Shown one piece after another: positions 8,655-17,136 of a stretch of 64,000 nt of DNA. The notes beneath the pieces are model-generated. The model worked only from the letters and a program-made list of their open reading frames with translations. It was not told where the DNA came from and did no database searches. The stretch comes from Bacillus sp. OV166 (GTDB taxonomy: Bacteria > Bacillota > Bacilli > Bacillales > Cytobacillaceae). The stretch is from assembly GCF_900177675.1 (NCBI RefSeq), contig NZ_FXWM01000001.1:6023001-6087000 (forward strand), given 5' to 3'. The position numbers and the translations under genes were made by a program. Position 1 is the stretch's first letter; the number at the start of each line of letters is the position of its first letter.

Positions 8655-10061
8655 ATGGTGATCCATGTGGTCCGGAGCGGTGAAACGCTTTGGCAAATTG
8701 CTGCTCGTTACAAAGTAAATATGAATGGAATTGTTCAATCAAATGGGCTGCAAAACCCGAACCAGCTGTTAGTTGGGCAATCACTAGTAATCCCAGTCCC
8801 CGGAACATCACACATCATTAGATCCGGTGATACATTGTGGTCGATTTCACAACAATATGGGGTGGAAATTAACTCGATCATCCAGGCAAATCAACTCACA
8901 AATCCGTCTCTTTTATATCCGGGGACAAAACTAATTATCCCTCCACGGATACACGTGACCCAATCTGGGGAAACATTATGGCAAATCGCAAATCGTTACG
9001 GGGTAACAGTCCAAGCCATTATCGATGAAAATCAGATTCAAAATCCAAACCTTATTTATTCGGGTACACGGCTAAGAATACCAATCAAGAAACCAATCAT
9101 CGAAGTCAATGCCTATACCTATCAACCCGATCAAGCAGCGGCTGAAACGGTTAAGGAGCTTAGCCAGTTGCTCACGTATATCAGTCCATTTGCTTACTTA
9201 ATCAATGAAAAGGGGGATCTCACTCCAGTTCATGATGAGTTAACCCTTCAAGCAGCAAAAACAAGTAATGTCACACCGATGATGTCGATTACAAACTTCA
9301 CTTCAACTGCAGCTGGCTCAAACGTGGCTCATACCCTTTTATCTAGTCCAGAATTACGTGAAAAGGTACTGACAAATATGCTTCGGATTATGGATGAAAA
9401 GGGATATAAAGGAGTAAACATTGATTTTGAAAATGTGTTGCCAGCCGATCGCGAAAATTACAATCTATTCCTCCAACTAACCGTGGACCGTCTTCATCCG
9501 CGAGGATATTTTGTCTCAACGGCAGTTGCACCCAAGCAAAGTGCGACACAAGCGGGTCTGCTGTATGAAGCACATGATTATGAAGCACATGGAAGAATTG
9601 TAGATTTTGTCGTGCTGATGACCTATGAATGGGGATACCGATTAGGGCCGCCACAGGCGATCTCTCCTATCAACCAAATGAGACGTGTCGTGGAATACGC
9701 ACGGACCGTTATGCCGGCAGAAAAAATATTCTTAGGGTTCCAAATTTATGCCCGCGATTGGCTCCTTCCACATGTTAAAGGACAAGAAGCAGAAACATTT
9801 AGTACACAAGAAGCGATTGCGCGTGCGGTAAAATACGGGGCATCGATTCAATATGATGACACCACCCAATCACCATTTTTCCGTTACGTCGATGAAAAAG
9901 GCCGTGGCCATGAAGTTTGGTTTGAAGATGCCCGCAGCGCCCAAGCCAAGTTCGACTTGGCTAAGGAATTTAATCTCCGCGGAATTAGTTACTGGGCATT
10001 AGGCTATCCATATCCATCGAACTGGACGTTGTTAGCTGATAATTTCAGTATCAAAAAATAA
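8655..10061 (+). CDS. Triple-LysM GH18 hydrolase (SleL/YaaH-type spore peptidoglycan glucosaminidase)
   Basis: A 468-aa protein with three LysM domains (about residues 2-46, 49-93 and 98-142, each with SGETLW or SGDTLW), then a GH18 domain (about 150-468). The catalytic segment GYKGVNIDFENV contains the family acid Glu, and YEWGY and GISYWALGYP motifs follow. No signal peptide is visible, as in spore-coat YaaH/SleL proteins; SleL cleaves cortical muramic-lactam fragments during germination. The ATG at 8655 was chosen for AGGAGG at 8641; an in-frame ATG at 8634 would precede it. B. subtilis-type homologs have two LysM domains, so three is somewhat unusual. Confidence 0.9.
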   Translation: MVIHVVRSGETLWQIAARYKVNMNGIVQSNGLQNPNQLLVGQSLVIPVPGTSHIIRSGDTLWSISQQYGVEINSIIQANQLTNPSLLYPGTKLIIPPRIHVTQSGETLWQIANRYGVTVQAIIDENQIQNPNLIYSGTRLRIPIKKPIIEVNAYTYQPDQAAAETVKELSQLLTYISPFAYLINEKGDLTPVHDELTLQAAKTSNVTPMMSITNFTSTAAGSNVAHTLLSSPELREKVLTNMLRIMDEKGYKGVNIDFENVLPADRENYNLFLQLTVDRLHPRGYFVSTAVAPKQSATQAGLLYEAHDYEAHGRIVDFVVLMTYEWGYRLGPPQAISPINQMRRVVEYARTVMPAEKIFLGFQIYARDWLLPHVKGQEAETFSTQEAIARAVKYGASIQYDDTTQSPFFRYVDEKGRGHEVWFEDARSAQAKFDLAKEFNLRGISYWALGYPYPSNWTLLADNFSIKK

Positions 10062-10067
10062 TTTTAT

Positions 10068-10099
10068 GAACAATCAGTTCTAGCATGGACTGATTGTTC
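10068..10099 (+). terminator. Hairpin after LysM-GH18 gene
   Basis: GAACAATCAGT-10 nt-ACTGATTGTTC is a perfect 11-bp stem seven bases past the stop. It lacks a T-run, so termination may be weak or Rho-assisted. Confidence 0.5.
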
Positions 10100-10208
10100 G
10101 TATGTGAATATTTCCGAGTTAGGGTTGATTACTGAAATATTCTCCAAAGAAAAACCAACTGTAACTCCTGTCCGTTCCATTCTTTTAACAACTACTAAAA
10201 AAACTAAA

Positions 10209-10338
10209 TCAACACTCCACATAAAAAGGATGAAGTTTTTCGTTTAAACAATACTCGATTCTTTGCCTGAAATTATTCCAAGTAACCATTTCCAATGCTT
10301 CTTCAACTGAAAAGAAACCTACTTCCAAACAATCGTTT
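10209..10338 (-). pseudogene. C-terminal gene fragment, possibly a Nudix hydrolase
   Basis: On the minus strand an open stretch of about 42 codons encodes EVGFFSVEEALEMVTWNNF and a following RQRIEYCLNEKLHPFYVE before a stop at 10209. This resembles the C-terminal part of Nudix hydrolases, but the Nudix box itself is absent and an in-frame stop closes it upstream. It is a decayed remnant in the otherwise gene-free 10062-10894 stretch. The family assignment is tentative. Confidence 0.3.
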
Positions 10339-10497
10339 GATTAAAAGTATCTTCAACCCTTGATAAATAAGTATTCATACCTTCAAATTTATAAATTAAT
10401 TGTTGAAAAATGACCTAAAATTAGGAGATAAATAGCCTTTGAACAATTATTGTTTCTAACGACAGCCAATCGACGTGATTCCATATATGCTATACTA

Positions 10498-10703
10498 ATC
10501 AAACGTTTAGTTGAAACAGCTGTAAGTACGGTTCTATAGGTATTTTCCCTGCCAAGGTTGAGGGGAAATTGTCGAGATTCGCAAAATCATTCCGCAGGAA
10601 ATAACCCACCTTTCCACAAATTCTGATGGGTTTCTCTTAAATTTCCATCATTCTATTAATTTCCCGCCTTTTCTCTACTACACAAATGTTTAATTAAAAG
10701 TGG
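10498..10703. repeat. 205-bp dispersed element with terminal inverted repeats, copy 1
   Basis: It matches 12388-12593 along its whole length without net gaps (both ends offset by exactly 1890). Its ends are imperfect inverted repeats, AATCAAACGTTT against AATTAAACATTT. Conserved internal blocks include TTGAAACAGCTG, CATTCCGCAGGAAATAACC and CATTCTATTAATT. No ORF is present. It looks like a MITE-type element or a structured-RNA repeat. Confidence 0.7.
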
Positions 10704-10840
10704 TGTCACCACTCTCCAGTCCTGAACCTATCCCTCAAAATGCCTGAAAGGAATGGAGAAAAATGGCTTCAGCATTTACTCACTCTTTATTTCAAGGCGT
10801 CCAGCCATTCTTCGTTAAGACCGGGAATCTATGAAAAAAA

Positions 10841-10880
10841 TAATAAACGTAATAGGTCATCGCCTATTACGCTTTTTATT
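10841..10880 (-). terminator. Terminator of ROK kinase gene
   Basis: CGTAATAGG-6 nt-CCTATTACG, with T-rich sequence beyond it on the minus strand. It lies about 25 bp past the kinase stop. Confidence 0.75.
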
Positions 10881-10894
10881 AGGATGGTTTAAGT

Positions 10895-11770
10895 TTATTT
10901 TTCAAGTCCAGCTTCAAGTAACGCTCGATGGGCAAGCAGAAGGGACCCCGTGATCCCGGCATTATCCCCTAGACCAGGACTCACAATATAGTTAGAAAGC
11001 TTTGGTAAGGTGATATAATCGTTCATTAATTCCGATAGAAACTTATAGATAGACGTGAATACCTGCTTTTGGTTCATAACGCCGCCGCCAATAATAATTT
11101 TTTTAGGAGAGAGAACCAGTATATATTGCATAAGTGCCTGTGCAATATAGTACCCTTCCATTTCCCATACTTCGGAACGCTCCACCAGATGGATTCCTTG
11201 TGCACCCCATCGTTCTTCAATCGCGGGTCCAGCAGCCAAACCTTCCAGGCAATCAGCGTGGTATGGGCATTTGCCTTTGTATTCATCATTCGGATGCCGT
11301 CTTACAAGAATGTGACCCATTTCAGGATGTGACCACCCCTGCAAGAGTTCCCCCTGTACAATCGCACCTGCTCCAATGCCAGTCCCAACAGTGATGTAAA
11401 GGCAGCTATCCAGACCTTTTGCAGCACCCAGAACAGATTCACCCAATGCAGCAGCATTTACATCCGTATTGAATCCTACTGGAACCGAAAATGCCTCCTT
11501 GAACGTGTCAACAAATGGGAAGTCCCTCCATGCTGTTTTCGGTGTCGTGGTAATCATGCCATAAGTTGGACTTTCCCGGTTCACATCAATCGGCCCGAAC
11601 GAGCCAATTCCGATGGCTTGGATAGGATATTTTTTAAAAAATTCGATCACCCAAGGAATGGTCTCCTCAGGAACGGTTGTAGAAACTTGAAAACGCTCCT
11701 GAATCTTACCCGATTCATCCCCTACTGCACAAACAAATTTTGTTCCTCCTGCTTCAATGGCACCTAACAT
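10895..11770 (-). CDS. ROK-family fructokinase/hexokinase (ScrK/GmuE/YdhR type)
   Basis: About 291 aa from the ATG at 11770, chosen for the GGAGGA seven bases upstream. The phosphate-binding motif is GAIEAGGTKF with Glu in place of Asp, characteristic of the fructokinase subgroup. TVGTGIGAGAIVQG and a zinc site (His, then CPYHADC) follow, then the IIIGGGVMNQ adenosine motif. It phosphorylates fructose or a related hexose in the cytoplasm with ATP. No transporter or glycosidase gene is adjacent, so the physiological sugar is unknown. It appears monocistronic. Confidence 0.9.
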   Translation of the reverse strand: MLGAIEAGGTKFVCAVGDESGKIQERFQVSTTVPEETIPWVIEFFKKYPIQAIGIGSFGPIDVNRESPTYGMITTTPKTAWRDFPFVDTFKEAFSVPVGFNTDVNAAALGESVLGAAKGLDSCLYITVGTGIGAGAIVQGELLQGWSHPEMGHILVRRHPNDEYKGKCPYHADCLEGLAAGPAIEERWGAQGIHLVERSEVWEMEGYYIAQALMQYILVLSPKKIIIGGGVMNQKQVFTSIYKFLSELMNDYITLPKLSNYIVSPGLGDNAGITGSLLLAHRALLEAGLEK

Positions 11771-11942
11771 GTAAACTTCCTCCAATGGGCATTATATTAA
11801 ATGTCTTTTTGATATATTTAAAAATAGCACAAAATAGAAGAATGGAGAAACCCGCTAGAACAAAATTATTTCACCGCGTAAACTCGTTTTACCGGCGAAA
11901 GAGCTCAAAAAACTATATTACTAAAATGAAATGAGCATCACA

Positions 11943-12191
11943 CTAGCTGATTTTGTTTAGAACCTCTCTATGTGACCGGACTCTCCTTTTTTCTTCCTTC
12001 ACGGTCACATAGAACCTCTTTATGTCATCAGTGGTTTCCCCCGGTTCTACTTTCCAAACGCCCCCACCAATGATCGACGTCACTCGACCATACTCTTTTT
12101 TAATTTCTTCTGGGGACATAAATTCCGTTGTCGCTCCTAAGGCATCCCCAATCGCCACTCCAAAAAGACCACCTTTTACTTTATCTAGCAT
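11943..12191 (-). pseudogene. Truncated ADP-ribosylglycohydrolase (DraG-like) fragment
   Basis: The N-terminal 55 residues are typical of ADP-ribosylglycohydrolases: KGGLFGVAIGDALGATTEF, then GRVTSIIGGGVW and the metal-binding GETTDD. After TDD the sequence turns to unrelated basic residues and stops, while intact family members run to about 300 aa. The start at 12191 has GGGAGAG upstream. A 10-bp inverted repeat with TATGTGACCG arms (11968-12011) lies at the break, so the truncation may be recombinational. Not expected to be active. Confidence 0.65.
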
Positions 12192-12387
12192 ACACAACTC
12201 TCCCATCCCCTTGATAAAATCCCTTTCCACTTTTAATACATGCTTTCCCACTATAGCCATCTCATCATCAGTTAGATTATTCCATATTTATAAAACTGGT
12301 TTTAGGATGTCCGCTAGTAGATTATTTACTCCAAATCCATCCAATGAAATGACAAATCTCACCCATTTCCCCCAAGTTTCCCTTTCA

Positions 12388-12593
12388 ATCAACCGTTTGG
12401 TTGAAACAGCTGCAAGTATTGGCCTATAAGGATTTCCCCTGCTAATGCAGGCGGGAAATTGTCGGTTTACGCTGGATCATTCCGCAGGAAATAACCATTA
12501 TTTCCACAAAAACAGGCAGATTTCGCTTGAACTTACATCATTCTATTAATTCCCCCCCTTTTCCCTACTGCATAAACGTTTGATTAAAAGTGG
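12388..12593. repeat. 205-bp dispersed element with terminal inverted repeats, copy 2
   Basis: Second copy of the element at 10498, same orientation. Terminal repeats are AATCAACCGTTT and, inverted at the right end, AATCAAACGTTT. Internal identity is highest in the TTGAAACAGCTG and CATTCCGCAGGAAATAACC blocks. The two copies bracket the ROK kinase and the ADP-ribosylglycohydrolase fragment. Apart from this copy, the 12192-12944 stretch has no gene I can support. Confidence 0.7.
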
Positions 12594-12944
12594 GTTCAGG
12601 ACGTGCCATTCCTGGATTTATTTCTCTAAATGGCTGAAAAGTATGTCGAGAACTGTCTTTAAAACACCTCTTTTCTGGAGATTACTAATGAACAGCTAAG
12701 CACTCACGTAATAAATAGCTATTCTATTCACCTACCAGTCGGTTTATATCGTGGGACAATCCTATGAAATAAGAGTATTCGAGTCAAGACATCAGAATAT
12801 ACACATATTCGACACAAGACCAAGCAACATCCCCTTGCATTCGACGAATATCTTTGATTATATTATTGTGGGAATATTTTTTTTTTGTGGAATTTTTGAA
12901 CTTCTTCTATTAGTTATATATTCTAGCATAGGTAGGTAACAACG

Positions 12945-13542
12945 ATGGTATTTGACGGCATCATTATTTCGTTTATAGTAGGGTTTCTTCGAAAAGGGAA
13001 CCTAAGAGCTCTAGCACAGCTAAAGTTAAAGTGGGGATGGATCTTTCCTCTCCTATTGGTTGTTGAACTAGCCGTTTTTATGCTCCAAAACGATTACAAA
13101 TTTCTGGGACAGGTAAGCGGATACATCTACATTGTGGTATATGTACTCGGTTTGCTATTTTTATTTATGAACCGCAATAACCCAGGATTTACTCTCATTC
13201 TAATTGGTGTATTTCTCAATTTTTTAGTCATGGTGATCAACGGCGGAAGAATGCCGGTTTCATTGGAAGCAGCTGCCGTTTTGGATCCTGAATATATCGA
13301 AGTCCTTAAAGAAAGCCTATACGCCATAGCATACGATGCTAACGTCTTCTACGTATCTTGGATTTTTGGGCGATGTTATTCCCATCACAGACCCCTATCC
13401 ACGAACGCAAATCATCAGTATCGGTGATATCGTTATGAATATTGGAATCTTCTTTTTCATCCAACATCTCATGGTTCATCATCCAGTTGCCAAAAAGAGT
13501 GAATACACACCCGTCTCCTTTAGAGGAGGTGAAAAAAGATGA
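12945..13542 (+). pseudogene. DUF5317 membrane protein gene, single-base frameshift
   Basis: The first frame (12945 on) encodes a multi-helix membrane protein with NGGRMPVS typical of DUF5317. The second frame (to 13542) continues with FLGDVIPITDPYPRTQIIS and GDIVMNIGIFFFIQ, the family C-terminus. The frames would join if T13327 were removed: GCC-ATAG-CAT-ACG would become GCC-AAG-CAT-ACG (A-K-H-T). The reading is therefore broken by one inserted base or a sequencing error. AGGTAGG precedes the ATG. Its stop overlaps the next small gene as ATGA, which implies translational coupling in the intact ancestor. Function unknown. Confidence 0.75.
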
Positions 13543-13646
13543 AAAATGAACAAAAAAAAGGCATTAAATTAACTGGAATTCTTTTCAATGCAATCATTAT
13601 TGGTTCAATTATTATTGCTTTAACATCTGGATATAAATTAGTATAA
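13539..13646 (+). CDS. 35-aa single-helix membrane peptide
   Basis: A 35-codon gene starting at ATG 13539 behind a full AGGAGGTG at 13523-13530. The product has a basic N-terminus (MKNEQKKGIKLTG) and one membrane helix (ILFNAIIIGSIIIALTSG). The start overlaps the DUF5317 stop as ATGA, and a hairpin follows the stop. The strong RBS, clean overlap and helix argue it is real. I do not recognise a family; the context suggests a partner of the DUF5317 protein or of the GGDEF/HD-GYP protein. Confidence 0.6.
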   Translation: MKNEQKKGIKLTGILFNAIIIGSIIIALTSGYKLV

Positions 13647-13660
13647 GAGTAGAATGGTAG

Positions 13661-13686
13661 GGAGAAGTAATTTTTGTTACTTCTCC
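13661..13686 (+). terminator. Hairpin between small peptide gene and GGDEF/HD-GYP gene
   Basis: GGAGAAGTAA-6 nt-TTACTTCTCC followed by TAAATTTATTT. It may end the DUF5317 unit and lies a few bases before the next gene, so it could instead attenuate or occlude its translation. Confidence 0.5.
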
Positions 13687-13697
13687 TAAATTTATTT

Positions 13698-15554
13698 ATG
13701 AGAGTGATGAGTATGCGTAATATAAAGACACCTGCAAATATATATCTTTTCTTAATTTCAGTCTTAGGCATTTTGTTTTTTACTTTCTCAATTAAAATCC
13801 CACAGTACTCTCAAATGGATTGGATTGTTATTTTTTCTTTTTCCGGTGCCATCTTATTGCTTAATTACTACACCGTACTGATTCCTCCAAAGGGTAATTC
13901 CCTTTCCATGGATTCTTCTATTTATCTAGCAAGTCTTTTTTTGTTTGGACTAAATACATCATTACTTGTTTTATTCATACATTCCATTGTATTTGCTTTA
14001 TTCCAGCGAAAAATCGCCTGGTGGAAACATGTGTTTAACTTCTCTGTTTATTCTTTAATGATTAATAGTGCCTATTATGTTTTTATATATACAAATGGTA
14101 TCACTGGACCGATCAGTGTCGATAACATTCTTTCCTATTTACTTTCTTTTTGCACCTATTTTGCACTAAATCTACTATTAGTTGGGATTTATTTCATATT
14201 GGCAACATCTGAAAACATCGTAAACTTTTTTAAGGAAATTATTGAAGAGACAGCTGCCACATATATTATCACACTTGTACTTTCATTAGTCCTAGTCATT
14301 TTAATGAAACCCGACGAATTATTCGGTCTGTCTCTTTTCACCTGTATTGCGTTTTTATTATCATTAGCATTTAAACAGTATTTTAATTTATATAAAGAGA
14401 TTTCCGAGAAAGCCAACAAAGATACCTTGACAGGCCTCAATAACCACGGTTACTTTAAAGAAATTTTGGAAAAAGAAGTAGCGATCGCAAAGGAAACCGA
14501 TCAGTCTTTAAGTGTGGTCATCCTTGATATCGATGATTTTAAAAAATTTAATGATTTGTACGGGCATATTCAAGGCGATCATCTGCTCCAGGAATTTGGT
14601 GCCATTTTGAAAACCGAGTCCGACGCGGCAAATTTTATCGTTGCACGCTATGGCGGCGAAGAATTTTCGATTATCATGCCAAACACCAATCGTAAAACAG
14701 CTTATTCGTTCATGAATGAATTACGGAAGAAAGTAAATGACACCTACTATAAAGGGGTGGAACGTCTCCCTTACGGCTGCTTGTCCTTTTCATCTGGGAT
14801 TGCCGAATGTGAAAAAGAGACCTACAATATTTCTGAACTTCTGAACAAAGCGGATCAAGCGATGTATGCGGCGAAGAACCAAGGGAAAAATCTAGTCCAA
14901 ATCTATAATGGGCTTTCCGAATATTCCGTTCATCACTCGCTTTCACTTGAAAAAGAGCTGGAGGAATCGGAGTTTCAATTAAAGATCTTCCTCTCAAAAG
15001 ATATCTATACCTATCGCCACAGTAAACGGGTCTACCAATATGCGGTTGATTTTTCACGGATGCTTAACTTAAGTGTTCATGAACGCAAAACGCTGATACT
15101 TGGAGCTCTTGTCCATGACATTGGAAAAATAGAAATCCCGCGGGAGATTTTAAATAAAAAAGGAAAGCTTGAGTCTCATGAATGGGAATTGATGAAGAAG
15201 CACGTAACCTATGGAAAAGAGATCATTTCAACAAATAAGAAATTAGAAGACTTGATTCCTCTAGTTGAACTCCACCATGAACGCTATGATGGGAACGGCT
15301 ACCCATATGGCTTAGCAGGAAAATCGATTCCAAAGCTGGCGCGAATTCTCTGTGTGATCGATTCCTTTGACGCAATGACAACCGAGCGTCCTTATCAAAA
15401 AACAAAAACCTTCCATGAAGCGATCGCTGAATTGCGCGACTGCTCTGGAAAACAATTTGATCCTCAATTCATTGAACCGTTTATAGCGATGATCAAGGAG
15501 TTTGATCACTCCGGGGATGAACGGAAAAAAGAGCTTGTTGGAGTGAATAGCTGA
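13698..15554 (+). CDS. Membrane GGDEF plus HD-GYP protein (c-di-GMP cyclase/phosphodiesterase type)
   Basis: About 618 aa. Residues 1-235 are a multi-helix membrane sensor. A GGDEF domain follows (about 245-405) with the active-site form RYGGEEFSIIMP, then an HD-GYP domain (about 430-600) with HDIGKIEIP and HHERYDGNGYP. Both active sites look intact, so it may make and degrade c-di-GMP. No RxxD inhibitory site precedes GGEEF at the usual spacing. Start choice is uncertain: in-frame ATGs occur at 13698, 13707 and 13713 with no strong RBS. A terminator follows at 15588. Confidence 0.9.
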   Translation: MRVMSMRNIKTPANIYLFLISVLGILFFTFSIKIPQYSQMDWIVIFSFSGAILLLNYYTVLIPPKGNSLSMDSSIYLASLFLFGLNTSLLVLFIHSIVFALFQRKIAWWKHVFNFSVYSLMINSAYYVFIYTNGITGPISVDNILSYLLSFCTYFALNLLLVGIYFILATSENIVNFFKEIIEETAATYIITLVLSLVLVILMKPDELFGLSLFTCIAFLLSLAFKQYFNLYKEISEKANKDTLTGLNNHGYFKEILEKEVAIAKETDQSLSVVILDIDDFKKFNDLYGHIQGDHLLQEFGAILKTESDAANFIVARYGGEEFSIIMPNTNRKTAYSFMNELRKKVNDTYYKGVERLPYGCLSFSSGIAECEKETYNISELLNKADQAMYAAKNQGKNLVQIYNGLSEYSVHHSLSLEKELEESEFQLKIFLSKDIYTYRHSKRVYQYAVDFSRMLNLSVHERKTLILGALVHDIGKIEIPREILNKKGKLESHEWELMKKHVTYGKEIISTNKKLEDLIPLVELHHERYDGNGYPYGLAGKSIPKLARILCVIDSFDAMTTERPYQKTKTFHEAIAELRDCSGKQFDPQFIEPFIAMIKEFDHSGDERKKELVGVNS

Positions 15555-15587
15555 CAGGCAGGCAGTGAGAATTGAGACAATGACCTG

Positions 15588-15616
15588 AGTCAGGCTAACC
15601 GCCTGGCTTTTTTAGG
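15588..15616 (+). terminator. Terminator of GGDEF/HD-GYP gene
   Basis: AGTCAGGC-5 nt-GCCTGGCT followed by TTTTTT, about 35 bp past the stop. Confidence 0.8.
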
Positions 15617-15690
15617 TTTTATTGGGGTGGGTGATTGAGGAAAATCGGAAGTGGCCGATATATCTCCAAAACCGGCAGAGTTTCGGAAAA

Positions 15691-15790
15691 GTATGTAGTA
15701 AGTGACCACAATTTCGTCGTAAGTCTCAATAAATATGTAGTAAGTGTCCGTAATTTTGTAGTAAGTGCCAATAAAGTTGTAGTAAGTTGG
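15691..15790. repeat. Five degenerate tandem units with a GTAGTAAGT core
   Basis: Units of 20-22 bp built around GTAGTAAGT (cores near 15695, 15716, 15736, 15758 and 15780). They are related to the cleaner 21-bp array at 20310-20486. They fill the gene-free 15617-15927 stretch. Confidence 0.7.
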
Positions 15791-15927
15791 TCTTTTTCAA
15801 TAAAGTGGATACTTGTAAATCACTTGGTAACTAAAAAAGTGATTCCTAGGTGCAATTTTTAACGCGCCGTATCAATCATCTATTTGTGTTATGATGAAAA
15901 TAAATTTATTTAGGGGGGATGACTGCG

Positions 15928-16317
15928 GTGATTCAATATAAAGAGCTCCACCACGTTAGTCTAACGGTTACTAATTTAGAACGTGCCAAGCATTTTTATA
16001 GCAGCATCTTATGTTTAAAAGAAATACAACGTCCTAATTTTGATTTTCCTGGTGCCTGGTACGAAGTTGAGGGACAACAGCTCCATTTAATCGTTCTTCC
16101 TACATCACAAACGATTCGCCAAGATAAGTGCCTGAGCAGCAGAGAAGGTCATTTTGCACTAAGAGTGAAGGATTACACAGAGACTCTGAATTGGCTGAAA
16201 AGTAAGGATGTTGAGCTGTTAGAGAAACCCAATGGCATGAGCGGTTTTGCGCAAATATTCTGTGCGGACCCTGATGGGAATCTAATTGAACTAAACGTCG
16301 ATCAAAAAGACCTTTAG
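15928..16317 (+). CDS. VOC-family (glyoxalase/bleomycin resistance-like) protein
   Basis: About 129 aa with the paired beta-alpha-beta-beta-beta modules of the vicinal oxygen chelate fold. LHHVSLTVTNLERAKHFYSS opens module one, EGHFALRVKD opens module two, and the C-terminal DPDGNLIELN is a classic VOC end with the metal-ligand Glu. I prefer the GTG at 15928 because AGGGGGG ends nine bases upstream; an ATG at 15919 directly abuts that RBS. Substrate is unknown. A repeat-type terminator follows, oriented for the convergent ykoC. Confidence 0.85.
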   Translation: MIQYKELHHVSLTVTNLERAKHFYSSILCLKEIQRPNFDFPGAWYEVEGQQLHLIVLPTSQTIRQDKCLSSREGHFALRVKDYTETLNWLKSKDVELLEKPNGMSGFAQIFCADPDGNLIELNVDQKDL

Positions 16318-16350
16318 GAATGCCGGCAACTGACGAACCTTCCAAAGTAG

Positions 16351-16380
16351 AAAGGAGAAGTGCGCGAACACTTCTCCCCT
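16351..16380 (-). terminator. Terminator hairpin repeat, copy A
   Basis: GGAGAAGTG-6 nt-CACTTCTCC with T on the minus strand. It ends the thiamine operon (ykoC stop at 16399). The same hairpin and flanks recur at 20651-20685 and 22412-22445. Confidence 0.8.
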
Positions 16381-16398
16381 CTAACTATTCGTTCCCAT

Positions 16399-17136
16399 TC
16401 ATCCAATAAAAATAATAATCCCCAATCCAACAATTACCAAAGAAAGTAAGTAGACCAAGTCTTTCGATACTATTTTCGGTGTTTGATAATACGTTCTGTC
16501 TCTTGTGCCCGTAAATCCACGCGCTTCCATTGCGATAGCAATCCGTTCTGATTTTCTTATTCCTTGAGTGAACAGTGGCAAAGAGTACCTCATAAAAGCT
16601 TTCCAGCTATTTTTCTGCTTGTAACCTCTGACTTTATGAGCAGTCTTCATTTGGTTTAGTTCAGATTGGAATAGTGGGATAAAGCGGAACCCCGCTAATA
16701 GCCCATACGCCCATTTAGGTGAAAGTTTACATTGATGAATTAAACTCATGATGAACAAGGTGATGTCTGTGGTAGAGGTGAATAATAATCCATACGTAAC
16801 AAACGCTAACATCCTCAAGCCGATTGTTAAGCCATGATTCATGCTCTCTTGCGTAATATGGAACCAGGCCCATTTCCAAATCGTTTCTTCCCCTTCTCCA
16901 AACGCCGCCATCATCCAAAATACAAGAATAAAAAAACCTAAATAAGGCAAGAGCCTTTTCAGAAGGTAAGTCATTCTCCATCCGCCTAAAAAAATACCGA
17001 TCAATACAGCAAGTAACCAGATCAAAAAAGTCACCATTGGATTTGAGATTGCCATTAAAAGAAACATCACGATCAAATGAGAAAGCAGTTTACAAGCAGG
17101 ATTGAGAGTTGCTAGGAATGAATCGTTAGCCTTCAT
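16399..17136 (-). CDS. ykoC: ECF transporter T component (YkoC-type)
   Basis: A 245-aa membrane protein of the CbiQ/EcfT family. It has about five to six helices plus the two coupling helices: HKVRGYKQKN and IAIAMEARGFTGTR carry the Ala-Arg-Gly-type motifs that dock onto the ATPase. It transmits ATP hydrolysis from YkoD to the substrate-binding YkoE. Its start overlaps the ykoD stop by four bases (ATGA). It is last in the TPP-controlled operon tenA-ykoE-ykoD-ykoC and is followed by a terminator. Confidence 0.93.
   Translation of the reverse strand: MKANDSFLATLNPACKLLSHLIVMFLLMAISNPMVTFLIWLLAVLIGIFLGGWRMTYLLKRLLPYLGFFILVFWMMAAFGEGEETIWKWAWFHITQESMNHGLTIGLRMLAFVTYGLLFTSTTDITLFIMSLIHQCKLSPKWAYGLLAGFRFIPLFQSELNQMKTAHKVRGYKQKNSWKAFMRYSLPLFTQGIRKSERIAIAMEARGFTGTRDRTYYQTPKIVSKDLVYLLSLVIVGLGIIIFIG

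Noticed and set aside
12751..12939. 62-aa plus-strand ORF
   Set aside because: No convincing RBS, low-complexity composition, no recognisable domain; only the late hydrophobic tail looks protein-like.
15635..15862. 75-aa plus-strand ORF
   Set aside because: It spans the TAGTAAGT repeats (VVS/NKYVVS repeats) and has no RBS or family match.
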